Source: Yponomeuta sedellus
Lineage: Eukaryota > Arthropoda > Insecta > Lepidoptera > Yponomeutidae
DNA: 64,000 nt
Direction of reading: 5' to 3'
Assembly (NCBI GenBank): GCA_934045075.1
Contig: OW203723.1
Span: 6,731,913 to 6,795,912, forward strand
Within the stretch, counting starts at the first letter, position 1, and every line of letters starts with the position of its first letter. Below the pieces are notes generated by a model. The model had not been told where the DNA came from. It did no database searches and saw nothing but the letters and a program-made list of their open reading frames with translations. Made by a program: the position numbers and the translations under genes. Below are positions 41,115 to 51,499 of the stretch, in pieces.

Positions 41115-41516
41115 CTACCACGGATTAGGATCGTTTATATAGTCGTCTATTCTATAATATGCCTTTTTACATAGCGAATTTTTAATGAAAGTTTTAAATT
41201 TATTTTCAGACAAGCATAGAACACGTTCTGGAATTTTGTTGTAAAAACGAACGCAGTAACCTACAAATGATGTGCCTACCTTGGCTAATCGGGATTTAGT
41301 ACAAGCAACCTTGTTTCTATTCCTTGTGTTTACGTTATGAACGTCCCTATTTAATTTAAACATTGTTATATTTTTTCGGACATACCTTATATTATCGAAT
41401 ATATATTGGCAAGCCAGTGTAAGAATGCCTATTTCTTTAAAACGCTCCCTTAGCGATTCTCTACTGTTTAAGTTGTAAATAGCTCTTATTGCTCTTTTTT
41501 GCAAGACAAATATGGT
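41115..41516 (-). pseudogene. Jockey-like LINE: reverse transcriptase polyprotein C-terminus
   Basis: The minus-strand frame reads VLQKRAIRAIYNL, then ILTLACQYIFDNIRYVRKN, RLAKVGTSFVGYCVRFYNKI and finally AYYRIDDYINDPNPW with a TAG stop (41115-41117). This LQKRAIR to FYNKLP to (V)xDYxND layout is the region after the reverse transcriptase domain in Jockey-clade elements of insects. It is about 134 codons without a break. The frame continues a further 70 codons upstream only because a SINE-A copy (41517-41800) was inserted there and happens to be open. The catalytic part of the enzyme is gone. About 75 bases of 3' UTR with AACAATAAAATC follow. Confidence 0.75.
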
Positions 41517-41800
41517 TATTATGCATGCGTGGTAATAACCACGCATGCCGCGGAAGGCATGCGTGGTTATTACCACGCATGCCCTCCGCGGGTTGGCAAT
41601 TTCAAGCGCTGAGGCGTTTGAACACCTTAGATACTCAGGTTTCGCCACGAGGTTTTTCTTCACCGTTAGCGGAGCAGTTAGCAGATAATCGTACCCTTTA
41701 CCCTTGTGTGTATGAAGTATGGCAGACTCCAGTGGCAATCGAACTCACATCCTCTATTTTGGTGTTAACTGTGTTAACCGGTAGACCAACGAGAATGTTA
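41517..41800 (-). mobile_element. SINE-A copy carrying a double palindrome
   Basis: CCCTCCGCGGGTTGGCAATT, TCAAGCGCTGAGGCGTTTGA, CACCGTTAGCGGAGCAGTTA and the B box complement GGCAATCGAACTCAC are SINE-A on the minus strand. Its inner end (41523-41583) is replaced by two palindromes built on GGCATGCGTGGT and its complement, flanking CCGCGG. Confidence 0.65.
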
Positions 41801-41824
41801 ATGAAGGGTAACTAAGTTTTTTCT

Positions 41825-41945
41825 ACATCACCTCATAACCTCACGCCTGTATCCCAGAGGGGTGAGACCACAGAACATAAAATATGTTCTGTGGGTGAGA
41901 CTGCCACTTGCCACGATCCTGACAGATCATCTTTGCCTCAGTTTT
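41825..41945 (-). mobile_element. LINE-G 3' end with a hairpin insertion
   Basis: ATAACCTCACGCCTGTATCC, CAGAGGGG and ACTGCCACTTGCCACGATCC match LINE-G. Between them CCACAGAACATA (41868-41879) pairs perfectly with 41883-41894 around AAA, and GGTGAGAC stands on both sides. Confidence 0.65.
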
Positions 41946-42125
41946 TATCTTGTTTATTATTCCTATTTTGCACGGTACTACTGTTTTATTTTAAAGATCG
42001 AATTATTTTGTCGTTTCATTGAAATTATTTTCAGTAATTATTACATACAAGAACATTTGTATTCCTTATAAGAGAAAACTAAACTAGCTTAGATATTTAC
42101 CTACTCCTATTTTACGAATAATATT
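41946..42125. other. Non-coding
   Basis: AT-rich, no feature seen. Confidence 0.4.
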
Positions 42126-42127
42126 CT

Positions 42128-42240
42128 TTTCTTCTTCTTCTCCTTCTTCTTCTTCTTCTTCTTCAGGCTATATTAGTCCACTGCTGGACATACTCGTAGC
42201 CCTCCCCTAATGAGCGCCATAGCGCCCTGTCTTCAGCTCT
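42128..42240 (-). mobile_element. LINE-E 3' end with long poly-TTC tail
   Basis: (CTT)n from 42130 to 42165, then AGGCTATATTAGTCCACTGC, CTCCCCTAATGAGCGCCATA and GCGCCCTGTCTTCAGC. Read on the minus strand, it is the LINE end with a (GAA)n tail. Confidence 0.7.
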
Positions 42241-42461
42241 TCAATATTCTTTTATTTACATTAAAAGTTGATGTGCTGTACAGGTACAGTCGGTACCGCG
42301 GTCATTTTAATAACAATTCGCCCTGTGAAAGGTTTATAAAAGTCGCCTATCACGCCACTCATTCACTGTATTCAGGATTTCGGGTTATTGTTATTTGAAG
42401 TTAAAAACTGGAACATGCTAGCATAGAAAAATACGATAATAAATGAATATGTAAATCAATC

Positions 42462-42570
42462 CTCCACCAAGCCGGACTTGGCCCCCATGGTGGAGTATGG
42501 CCTAACATTCCTGTGATTCAGGAAGAGACCCTTGTCCCAGCTGTGGGGACATACAAGAGTAGACATGGAA
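42462..42570 (-). mobile_element. Repeat D, 5' fragment
   Basis: CCTCCACCAAGCCGGACTTG, GTGGAGTATGGCCTAACATT and GCTGTGGGGACATACAAGAG. Confidence 0.6.
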
Positions 42571-42829
42571 GGTCTGTAAAGATGAAAAATTTTTAATATT
42601 TTTTCCGTGTTAGTTGTCTACTTTATTATATAACTGCAAAGTTTATTATATTTCATATTAACTTTGTTATAATATATTTAAAAACATATATTTTTAGTAA
42701 AATATTTTATGATTAATCCTTGACCCTTTAGTCGTGTCATAGTTTCCATCATAAATTAAACGTATTCACGTTTCTTTATGATTTGCGATGCTCACAATCG
42801 TCATTAAGTCGATTAAGCCGTTAGTGACG
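42571..42829. other. Non-coding
   Basis: AT-rich, nothing recognised. Confidence 0.4.
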
Positions 42830-43030
42830 GTTGTCATGTAATGACAGTAATTAAGCCGTGTCAGAGGCCTTTTGGGCGGCTGGATAACTTCGGACAGTAA
42901 GGCCCGCCACTGTTTTACAATCCTCCACCAACCCGGACTTGGCCCCCGTGGTGGAGTTTGGCCTAACCTTTCCGCGATACAGGCAGAGACCCTCGCCCCA
43001 GCAGTGGGGACCATAGGGTTGATATCATAC
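42830..43030 (-). mobile_element. Repeat D copy
   Basis: TGTCATGTAATGACAGTAAT, GGCGGCTGGATAACTTCGG, AGTAAGGCCCGCCACTG, CCACCAACCCGGACTTGGCC and GTGGGGACCATAGGGTTGAT. Longer than the copy at 42462, same strand. Confidence 0.65.
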
Positions 43031-43144
43031 CATAACATAATATTTATCCAATTTTAAATCGCGGCCTCGTAGAAGTCATGGAATAAACATGTAGAAAAAG
43101 CGCGCCAACTTCTCAGCTTGCAAAACACACATTAAATGTATTCT

Positions 43145-43280
43145 TTGCCTTTGCCTCATAAAATTGTTTGGGGTCGGCTCTCTTCGTTCTTTTGCTCCAG
43201 GATTTTCTGCCCTGGGTTGTCCGCTCGCTCAACTGGGCTCGCTCCAAGTCTTTTGCTACCGTGGCCCACCAGGTAGTTAC
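43145..43280. mobile_element. LINE-like fragment
   Basis: GGGGTCGGCTCTCTTCGTTC, CAGGATTTTCTGCCCTGGGT, GTCCGCTCGCTCAACTGGGC and TTTTGCTACCGTGGCCCACC resemble the C-terminal region of a lepidopteran retroelement with repeated CGCTC-rich codons. No frame survives. Confidence 0.35.
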
Positions 43281-43675
43281 CCAAACCCAAATGTGTCACA
43301 TTAAATTCGACCGTCTCATATTACAAACTTGACAAGTTTTCACCGTAAGAAAACGTAGGAAAATTCAGCAATTCCATATCTTCAGCCTAGAGTTATGAAT
43401 AATAAATTGGAACACTGCCTCGAAATTTATTTGAATCCAAATAACATAGGGTCCAAATAAAATCAACGATCTTTCATGCTTTCTGGCTCAAATGGGGATA
43501 AAAGACGCCCCTAATTTATCTTTGTCAGCGATGAATGAAAATTAAACGAAAGGATTATTCAAATTCTATTGAAAATTTGTGATCCTTTCAGGTGCTTCAG
43601 AAACCTGTACCTTCTCTTTTTTGAGTCAGGCTTTTGTTTGTAAGCTCCTTCTCCACATTATTTTGACTATACGAG
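43281..43675. other. Non-coding, nothing recognised
   Basis: AT-rich, no gene or named repeat. Confidence 0.4.
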
Positions 43676-43679
43676 TACT

Positions 43680-43915
43680 TTAAAAACCTATTTAGAGGCT
43701 AAAAATTCATACATACAAATAATACAGAGAATATTGTAAAGAGGTTCGAAATTTCACTGATGCCGGTGAGTCGCCCATTAACTCAGTTAGAAAGAGCGCT
43801 GGCACGGATAGCCAAAGGTCGCGGGTTCGAATCGCGGCATGGGTGGAATTTTTAGCCTGTAAATAGTTTTTTTTAAATTGTCCTTAGCACGGGTTAGTGC
43901 ATTAAAAATAATATA
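43680..43915 (+). mobile_element. tRNA-like element with inverted ends
   Basis: Left end AAACCTATTTAGAGGCTAAA, leader CAGAGAATATTGTAAAGAGG, a tRNA-like gene at about 43767-43845 with B box GGGTTCGAATCGCGGC, right end TTTAGCCTGTAAATAG and a TTAGTGCATTAAAAATAA tail. The left end is the inverted copy of the right end, so this copy has gained a terminal inverted repeat. Confidence 0.65.
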
Positions 43916-44035
43916 ATTATACGAGTACTTTATTGCACACGAAAAACCCAAAAAAGAAATAAAATTTAAGAAAATACATTTACAAAGGCGAGCTTATCTC
44001 TGTGAGAGATTTCTTCCAGCAAACCTTGGGGAGTC
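43916..44035 (-). mobile_element. LINE-F 3' end
   Basis: TACTTTATTGCACACGAAAA, ACAAAGGCGAGCTTATCTCT and TTTCTTCCAGCAAACCTTGG. Confidence 0.6.
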
Positions 44036-44320
44036 GGAGTGGAGATGTGAAACGGGTCTATGCACGTGCACAACATACACTACATACTTAATACACTTAC
44101 ACAGACAACTAACACTTACATTGTCCGCACTTTTACTTTGTAATATTTTTTTTTTAATGTAGAGCAACCTCTGGAAGCATTATAATCTTATATGAAAGAT
44201 TTTTAGCCTCCATAACAAGTCCCTAGGTCTCCAGGCTAGCACTTGTACTTGCACAAATGAAATTCATCATTAACTAACAAACGTCGGCTTTTTTGTCATC
44301 AACAATATCTAGATAGGCTA

Positions 44321-44703
44321 AAGGTGCCCTCAAACTGGGCTTATGTGATGACATGACCACGCCACGAATCAGCTTCATCAGCGACAGAAACAAACTGAGC
44401 TTACGCGAAAACACGCCACGTTATGTGATGATGTTACGTTATAAACACACTAGCACGAGCTATGAGCGGACTGACGCACCGCAAGCGTCTCATCACGTGT
44501 AAACACGCAATACACGTGATCTGACGCGTACGCAATACACGGTAGACTGGAATTAGGTCGTCGTCACGACGCGACGTCACATAAGATAAATGTAATTCTA
44601 AATAATAATTTTCCATATATTTTCTATGAAAACTGATGTCTTCTGACGGACATCACATCACATACTTACGTGTCATCACATAAGCCCAGTTTGAGGGCGC
44701 CTT
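44321..44703. mobile_element. MITE-R with long terminal inverted repeats
   Basis: About 33 bp at each end is inverted: AAGGTGCCCTCAAACTGGGC then TTATGTGATGACA at the left, its complement with one change (GGGCGCCTT) at the right. Length is 383 bp. The interior is rich in ACACGT, ACGCCACG and CACGTGAT motifs and has no frame. This is the clearest single-copy DNA element in the window. Confidence 0.8.
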
Positions 44704-45130
44704 ACCTGTAACACATAGCTCCGGCGAAATTTTGTAATTTTACATTGTTTGATGAATAAAGGAATTTTATGATTATTATTTATTTTGTTAAATCTTATTA
44801 AGCTTATCTAACAATCCGTTTACCTACAGAAGCTTGCGTAAATAGTATATATTCGTTTTTTCTTCTGGTGTACAACAAAGAATATTCTCATAGGTATTAT
44901 CTTTATCTTGCGAAATTGTCACACTTAAAAAGCCTCATTCAAAGGATCGTTTTGATAAACTGATTTCAAACTTCCATCTCCATTTTATTCGACAGGAAAT
45001 ATCATTATTATTCCGTCTGCGGAACCTCCAAACAAAGATCCAGCGAAAGTCGGAATCCTTAATTTTAAAGAGATCTTCCGCTTTGATCCGCTCTAATGAA
45101 ATGCTATTTTAGTTCATAACAATGCAGTTA
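44704..45130. other. Non-coding; LINE-F tail scrap
   Basis: TCTGGTGTACAACAAAGAAT near 44876 is a short LINE-F tail. Otherwise nothing. Confidence 0.4.
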
Positions 45131-45134
45131 TGTA

Positions 45135-45350
45135 TAGAGTGACTTTGAATTAGCTTTACAAAATTAAAGGGACATTCTAACCGAGATTTAAAAATATATG
45201 ACGCTAGGTTGGAAATAAAATTATTGCTAGCCTTATATCCACTATTATTTACAGGGTGACTTTTAATTCGCTTTTCAAATTTTAGGGGGACATTCTAACA
45301 GTGATTTTGAAATGATTGCCGCTGGTTTTGAGAACAAACTATGAAAAAAT
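45135..45350 (+). repeat. Two tandem units of about 117 bp
   Basis: GAGTGACTTTGAATTAGCTT to AAAGGGACATTCTAAC at 45137 and GGGTGACTTTTAATTCGCTT to GGGGGACATTCTAAC at 45253 run in parallel through GCTGGTTTTGAG. At 45417-45465 a shorter direct repeat, ATCACATGATATCCTAGT, occurs twice. Confidence 0.55.
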
Positions 45351-45469
45351 AATTACAGTAATTGACGAGGACACCTCACTTTGCCTGGAGGTGTCCGTAT
45401 TTGTTGGGTTAGTTATCACATGATATCCTAGTATTTGGTTAGAATATCACATGATATCCTAGTTCTATC

Positions 45470-46195
45470 CTTACTTGGAAAGTGATTACATTGTGGATGT
45501 GTATATATTTATTGTTAAAAGCTCTCATTTCGTGACATTCCGACCAATCTTCAAAAATATACTTTTAATAGGAAAATCAATTCTTTGAAGAAATATTGCA
45601 TTAGAGAACATTTTGTTTAATTACAAATGAATTCTTCCCAAACTTCTGGCACTAAAATATAATTGGAAAATACAAAACTGTGTATTTTTTTCGAATGCCT
45701 TAGTAAAGATTTAATAATGCATTGCCCTTCTCTGCCAGAGAGAGACTTATTGATCTCTGTGCCCCTACCAGCAGGAGAAGCGAGTAGGAGCAAGTGGGAA
45801 CGTCTGTACGAGGCAGGAGTCCTCATTTGTGGTCATAAAATTAGAATTTGATAATTAATGTACTGAACATTCGTGACTTTTAATACGCGCGACTATCGTC
45901 ATAGTACTACCCCGGCTGGAATAACCTTTATTTTATTTTTTTATCATGGCAACAATCATTAATTACAAATAAAATTAATGTTATATTTTGGACTTCACTA
46001 ATAGACCTAATAGTGCCGAAACGTATACAATACTAAAGTTACAATTTGACTTTTATAAGCTTATTTTAAACATGCGAGGTTTAAATGGACAATTAAAGCA
46101 TAAACTGTTATAATTTGCTTGTTCCAATTTGAAAGTGTACAGTTAAATCACAACGTTATTCGAAACTGTTCAAGTGCTTATCCTAACTTGTATGT
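45470..46195. other. Non-coding, nothing recognised
   Basis: A slightly GC-richer stretch at 45720-45835 (GGAGAAGCGAGTAGGAGCAA) opens overlapping 60-70 codon frames on both strands without motifs. Confidence 0.35.
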
Positions 46196-46199
46196 GTAT

Positions 46200-46330
46200 A
46201 TAGATAGGTAGATAGAGATAGAGAGCACTTTATTGCAAAACCAAAAAAAGTATACAAATAAATACAATTGGCGGTCTTCTCGCTAAGAGCGATCTCTTCC
46301 AGACAACCTGTGTACTTTGTAGTCTTAGTA
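46200..46330 (-). mobile_element. LINE-F 3' end
   Basis: GATAGAGAGCACTTTATTGC, ACAATTGGCGGTCTTCTCGC and GATCTCTTCCAGACAACC. Confidence 0.6.
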
Positions 46331-46559
46331 TTTTAGCCTTAAAATCTTCTAGGGAGTCAATATCAATTTCCGAAAATTTCCTATTATAGTGCACGGTAAA
46401 TAAATGATTCAGGCCAACTAAATGTAGAATTAATAAAAGCAACGTTTTATTAATCCACCGTTCCCCACGGTACAGGCTGTGCCTAGTGTAACGACAACAA
46501 TAAAATTCACCTTAATTTGACTGTAATCGCACCAAGTGATCAATTAGCTACTTAAGTAA

Positions 46560-46685
46560 CATATCTTAAACTTTCGCGACTTGTACACATCGTGACCACG
46601 ATGACTGTAACGTCGTCGAAACGTCGAGGTAAATTAGCAATAAATTACTACGCGATTAAGATCCGAAAATATTCTAACTATGAGC
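46560..46685. mobile_element. MITE-P, partial
   Basis: TCGTGACCACGATGACTGTA, ACGTCGTCGAAACGTCGAGG and GATTAAGATCCGAAAATATTC are one half of the element at 34571-34871. Confidence 0.55.
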
Positions 46686-46885
46686 TACTTAAGTAGCTTA
46701 GTTCTACTTAGATTGTAACCTTTACTGCTGTTAAATAAAAGCGCTTTTTCTCAATAATGCTGCGTTGCGAATGGACCTCGATTAAATCCAACTTTAATGT
46801 AATTATTGGACATTTATTATGCATCCATGATAAGCTTACACAGAGCGATGGGAAGACATATGATTGAGTTAACAAAAGGGAATTA

Positions 46886-47210
46886 AAAAACCTACTTAGA
46901 GGCTAAAAAATATTACGATATATTTTTTTAAATTGTCCTTATCACGGGTTAGTGCATTAAAAATTATATAAAAGGGAATTAATTAAAACTTAAAAACCTA
47001 TTTAGAGGCTAAAAATTTCACCCATGCCGGGATTCGAACCCGCAACCTCTGGCTATCCGTGCCAGCGCTCTACCAATTGAGCCAATGGGCGACTCACGGC
47101 ATCAGTGAAATTTCGAACCTCTTTACACTATTCTCTGTATTACGTACAGGTTTTTAAATTTGTTCCTTAGCGCGGGTTAGTGCATTAAAAATAAAAATAG
47201 TATTAATTAA
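46886..47210. mobile_element. Two tRNA-like elements, one gutted
   Basis: 46886-46975 has only the two ends (ACCTACTTAGAGGCTAAAAA and ATCACGGGTTAGTGCATTAA) with the tRNA-like gene removed. 46985-47210 is a minus copy with tRNA-like gene at about 47022-47092 (B box complement GGGATTCGAACCC). It is followed by an inverted tail, AGCGCGGGTTAGTGC. Confidence 0.6.
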
Positions 47211-47214
47211 AACT

Positions 47215-47345
47215 GTTTTTACACGGATTTATGCTCGTTTATTACATTTTTTCAATTTTCCGACGTTTCGGCACTTTTTCAGGTGCCGTGGTCTCGAATG
47301 ACTGAGGTGACAGGCGGCTTTTAGAAAGCATTAACGGTTAGTTTA
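47215..47345. mobile_element. MITE-P-like fragment
   Basis: TTTTCCGACGTTTCGGCACT, TTTTTCAGGTGCCGTGGTCT and CGAATGACTGAGG form the core of a GAAACGTCG family. Confidence 0.4.
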
Positions 47346-47504
47346 CTAAAAGGGAATTAACAAAAGTGAATTATTCTCCAGTAGGAACTGTGTGGACTAT
47401 TTGTACTGTGGTGGGAACTGTAGGTAACGATATAGTGGGCCTAGTAACTAGAAGCGCATCGATTGTTGAATAAAGTAAGCAATATTAGCACGTAAATGGT
47501 TTTT

Positions 47505-47679
47505 TAAGAGCGGTGGTCGCAGAGCGACGGAACGGCGGCTTCTCATTCGGGAGGTCGTAAGTTCGAATCTTGGCCAATGTACCAATTACTTTTTTTCTAC
47601 GTTAGGTTTTTGTGAAGTTAGTTGCAATACCACTGGCTAACGCTGAAGGAACACATCGCGAGGAAACTCTAGTATCTGA
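47505..47679 (+). mobile_element. SINE-A copy cut by MITE-K
   Basis: Head GAGCGGTGGTCGCAGAGCG with B box GGTCGTAAGTTCGAATCTTG, body GCAATACCACTGGCTAACGC, TGAAGGAACACATCGCGAGG and AAACTCTAGTATCTGA, then MITE-K. The SINE may resume as GATATTTACC after 47987. Confidence 0.6.
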
Positions 47680-47982
47680 GTGCTTAGTGCGAGTTAGACA
47701 GATCCAATCGAATAACTTTACTACCGCGTTAATCGAGCATTGAGTAGTGAGTATGAGTAAGTTAACCGTTCGAACTGGCAAAACGCTGTCACAGTACAAC
47801 TCGCACTCGCGTTTATTCGTGTTTTGGCTGGTAAACGTGTTCACTTCTCAACGTAAATCATTACAACTCGCACTCAGCAATTTTAATTTCCATACTTGTC
47901 GCTAGGTGGCGCTTCCTCGATGCCATAAAAATATGAGTTTACGTTAACGCGATCGAGTAGTTAAAAAACTCGCACTAAGCAC
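47680..47982. mobile_element. MITE-K, second copy, nested
   Basis: Ends GTGCTTAGTGCGAGTT and AACTCGCACTAAGCAC are a perfect 16-bp inverted repeat. TCTGA lies at 47675-47679 and 47983-47987, consistent with a 5-bp target duplication. Opposite orientation to 12809-13099, with closely matching interior (GTCGCTAGGTGGCGCTTCC). Confidence 0.8.
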
Positions 47983-47987
47983 TCTGA

Positions 47988-48570
47988 GATATTTACCTAC
48001 TTTTATGCTCGCTACGTACAATCGCCCAACTCTGATGCTATTTCCCGGTTTCTCGAAAGCTAACAGTCTGTTATTCTATGAATTCTAACTAGAACTAGAT
48101 GGCTAATATTTTAAGCAATAGCATTCCAGTGAAAAAGAATGACACTGTAATTCTGTTGAAAAAAATGAGAAAAAAAATTACGCGCGCAAATTGAATAGCT
48201 GTGAATAAAATACAGCCGAGAACACAAAAAATTGCAAGACTTTCTTTGTTTACGATTTTTGTCTATGTGTTACTTTTTAGTGTCGTCGGTCGGTTGGTCT
48301 ATAGGCCAGATACCTTATCGGCAAATAACTATGCCACTGCAATCTGGATGGAAATTAAAACGCGCTCAATGTCAATGTTAAATGCCTGCCGATGAAGTGA
48401 TTTGATTGAGGTTTCACCAACCTACCGTATCAAATAATAATAATAATATTGGCCTTTTTGCATCTACTTAATGAGATGATTTATACAGCGTCCAGTGGTA
48501 TCTTCACTCACACTAGATGGGTGAAGGGACCACTCCGATGCTGTAGTGCCTGGGACATGGTTTTATAGAT
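47988..48570. other. Non-coding
   Basis: (AAT)n at 48436-48450. The 64-codon frame at 48201-48395 has a hydrophobic segment but no other support. Confidence 0.35.
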
Positions 48571-48574
48571 GGTG

Positions 48575-48700
48575 TAGGCTTGCCCAGCACCTATACCGTC
48601 AGGAGGTGCTGGGCTTGTGCCTTGTACCTGTGCTTAGGTGTTGAGCTTGGTCGGCCTAGCCCACAGGAAAGACTAGTCAATACGTGCGGAGCCAACCAAA
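48575..48700. repeat. GC-rich block with an 11-bp hairpin
   Basis: GCCCAGCACCT at 48582-48592 pairs with AGGTGCTGGGC at 48604-48614 over an 11-nt loop. GGTCGGCCTAGCCCACAGG follows. Confidence 0.45.
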
Positions 48701-48885
48701 CCGCGGGTTTCCTCACGATGTTTTCCTTCACAGTTAACGAGTGGTATTGCGACTACGAATTCGCAAATGTACGTAACTTTGAAATTAAACAAAGTCATTG
48801 GTACATGCCCGCACTCGGGATTGATCCTGGGGCTCTCGGTTGCCAGTCCATGGTTCTACCCACTGAGCTACCAACGCTCAAATAT
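48700..48885 (-). mobile_element. SINE-A copy
   Basis: TTTCCTCACGATGTTTTCCT, TCACAGTTAACGAGTGGTAT, the B box complement GGGATTGATCCTGGGGC and the A-box complement CCCACTGAGCTACCAACGC. Head on the right, minus strand. Confidence 0.7.
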
Positions 48886-49129
48886 AGTAATAATAATAAC
48901 TTACACACTAGACAGTGAATTTGTCAGATCCTTGTTAACTGCTGACCCCCAAAAACCCCATTTTTATAAATAATAAAACCCGATTTTTATAAATAATAAA
49001 AGAAACTTTGTTACAGACAATAATTTTGCTGAACGGTTAGAAATTAAAATTTATGGATTATAGAAGAAGAAAACCATTTATTTAACGCCAGATAGACATA
49101 CCAAATTATTCCGTCTTGTTTATTAGAGT

Positions 49130-49795
49130 AGGGCCAGAGAGTACACTAGTACTTAACGCTTTTAATGTTTTTCTTTTCAAAAACAGGCAATATGAACGCA
49201 AATCTGCTTTTCTGTTGATACTCAACTTGGTGAGTACATCAGGGCGCGGGTTGCTAAAAAATCTTAGTTGACTTTATTGACGCTACCTACCCCAAAGGAT
49301 AGCTCTGAATTGGTGGCGACTAGTTTCCACTGGTTTACATGTAAGTGGAAGAAACTTTTAAAAGTGTCGCAACCAATATTGGCTAAGCTACCGGCATTAT
49401 TTTAATAGATTGTGGCTATACCCTCTGGGATGGGCTACACAACTTTTGAAACCGCCGACGCCTGAATTCAGGTCAGCGGGTTCAAAATCGTAATTTTAAA
49501 CTCGCTGTAACTCGGTATAGGCAGCGTAACCAATGTACACCAGTGGAAACTAGTCGCAACCAATTCAGTGCTGTCTTTTAGGGTAGGTAGCGATAGCAAA
49601 ATCAACCATGATTTTTAGCAACCTGCGGTCCTGACGTACGCCTTGTTTAATACAGCAGGGTCCGGAGGGTACACTAGTACTTATCGCACGGTTACTTATT
49701 TTTGGTGAGGCTTTTCTTATCAAAAACTGGCAACATAAACGCAAAGCTGCTTTTCTGTTGTTACTCAACTTTGTGGTGAAGGTCAGCGAACCGAA
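49130..49795. repeat. Mosaic of direct and inverted repeats
   Basis: Segment one (49130-49240, GTACACTAGTACTTAACGC to TGATACTCAACTTGGTG) recurs in the same direction at about 49665-49785. Segment two (49250-49345, GGTTGCTAAAAAATCTTAG to GACTAGTTTCCACTGG) recurs inverted at about 49539-49640. A plain tandem or plain palindrome cannot give this order, so it needs at least two events. Confidence 0.6.
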
Positions 49796-50365
49796 TACTG
49801 ATGTTGAGTAGAGTGAGCAGAGTGCAGCGAAAGCAATTTAACTTGAATCCTATTGAAACTCGATGCACTATGCCTGCCTACCTGCTGAGGTTACAATAGT
49901 CCTCTTTTCCTTGGACGTAGTTCAACTATTTTTAATAACAAATAGTTCTATGATCTGTTTGATTTAATTTTCTCAAGGAGGAGGAGCAATTGTCATACAA
50001 ACGTTTCTTGATTTTTGTTTACGAACAATAAGCCGGACCGGCATGAAACTTTGCCAATACGTTTAGAGGACACAAATCGAGATTCTTACTTACAGCTGAG
50101 TTACTTAGTTTTCGCAGCGGGCCGAACGACACACAAAACTCACTAGGTCCGCGGACAGGTGATAAAGGCGCGTGATCTGCTTGGGTTTAAGACATTGCTT
50201 ACTATATTTTTGACTTAGATAAATCGGAATAAACTTGCTTGATTTTAAAACATTTTTTACTTATCTGGATAAGGATATGATACGAACTTATTTTATTCTT
50301 AGAACAAAATGTCTAACAAAAAATATACCCAAAGATAAATAATAAATAAATATTCATGGACATAT
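49796..50365. other. Non-coding, nothing recognised
   Basis: AT-rich, no gene or named repeat. Confidence 0.4.
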
Positions 50366-50369
50366 TACA

Positions 50370-50590
50370 CAGATCTCGTTAGCCCTATACTAAGTACAAC
50401 TGAATGACTTGTGTTACAGGTGCTAACTCGACGATAGATTTAATACAATAAATACATAGATAACACCCAAGACCCGAGACAAACTAGAAAAGTTCGTTTC
50501 CTAGTTTGATCCGGCCGGGGATCGAACCCGAGACCTTCGATTTTACAGTCAGCGTGCCAAACCGCTGCGCCACCGAGGCCGTCAAATGTT
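50370..50590 (-). mobile_element. SINE-M copy
   Basis: ATTACACAGATCTCGTTAGC, ACAACTGAATGACTTGTGTT, GGTGCTAACTCGACGATAGA, the B box complement CGGGGATCGAACCCGAGACC and the head complement CAAACCGCTGCGCCACCGAG. This is the mirror of 28341-28560. Confidence 0.75.
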
Positions 50591-50689
50591 AACTAATGTT
50601 AATGTTTACTAAATGTAGAGTTAAAAAAATCGATTAATAGCCGTCGGCCCTATAGACTGAAAAAATACACAGTAGATCAATCTTCACCT

Positions 50690-50905
50690 CAGTTTTATAG
50701 TAATAATAACTTCCACACGTAATCACTAGTCCCGGTCCTAAATTATGATAACCTGTGCTATGGTAACCAGGCGAGGACATCATAAACGTGGTTATGCAAT
50801 GCACCCAGACTTAGGCCCACGGCGGCCCTCAGAGAAAATCGAACCCATGACCTCCTGCATGGTAATCAGAGGTGATACTGTTAGACCAACGAGGCAGTCG
50901 ATATT
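50690..50905 (-). mobile_element. SINE-C-like copy, separate subfamily
   Basis: TAATAACTTCCACACGTAAT, ATAACCTGTGCTATGGTAAC, CCAGGCGAGGACATCATAAA, the B box complement AAAATCGAACCCATGACCTC and the head complement GTTAGACCAACGAGGCAG. It has the same body as the fragment at 1808. Confidence 0.6.
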
Positions 50906-51495
50906 TGTTTAAATGCGTCAATTGGTCACGCAGGCGTAATGCATGGTCTTAAATATGAAATTCCATTTCACAACGTGAGCTCTGTGAAGGCATTGCAACA
51001 TGCATTTGTAAATGACAATGATACGTCTTATTATTATTTTTTAATCGTTATTTAAAGAACTTAGTACATAAAAGAAAAGCAACCGTATCGTCCTAGCAAT
51101 GCTGTACATACTATTTATATACATGATAGCTAAGTCTCTATACACATCTAATGTAAATATTGTAGCCATCATTCTATACCTAGCCTGTTAGCTAGTTTCA
51201 GCCAGCCGTGGAAAAAACAACACGATGATAACAAAACATGAAATGCAAATTAAGCGTGAAATTATAAATATCAGAAGACCAAACGGTGCTCGGTACTTAT
51301 CTACAAAGCGTATGGCCGTGTAGTGTGACGCCAACTTCCGTTGGGCATTAGCACAGATGAGTTTGGGATAGAAGGACGGTTGAATGAAAAAAAAAACATA
51401 AATATACTTGAGTCGTGTTGTTGCTCTTACTTACTTTCATCCTGCTGTCCCTCATGAGGCATATAGAGCTTCATAATCAGTTAGTAGTAAGCGAA
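50906..51495. other. Non-coding, nothing recognised
   Basis: AT-rich, no gene or named repeat. Confidence 0.4.
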
Positions 51496-51499
51496 TATA

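Noticed and set aside
41115..41738. A single 207-residue protein
   Set aside because: Only the last 134 codons are retroelement sequence. The first 70 are a SINE-A insertion and palindrome that happen to stay open.
48201..48395. Small membrane protein of 64 codons
   Set aside because: One hydrophobic stretch only. The start context is weak, with no promoter or splice evidence.
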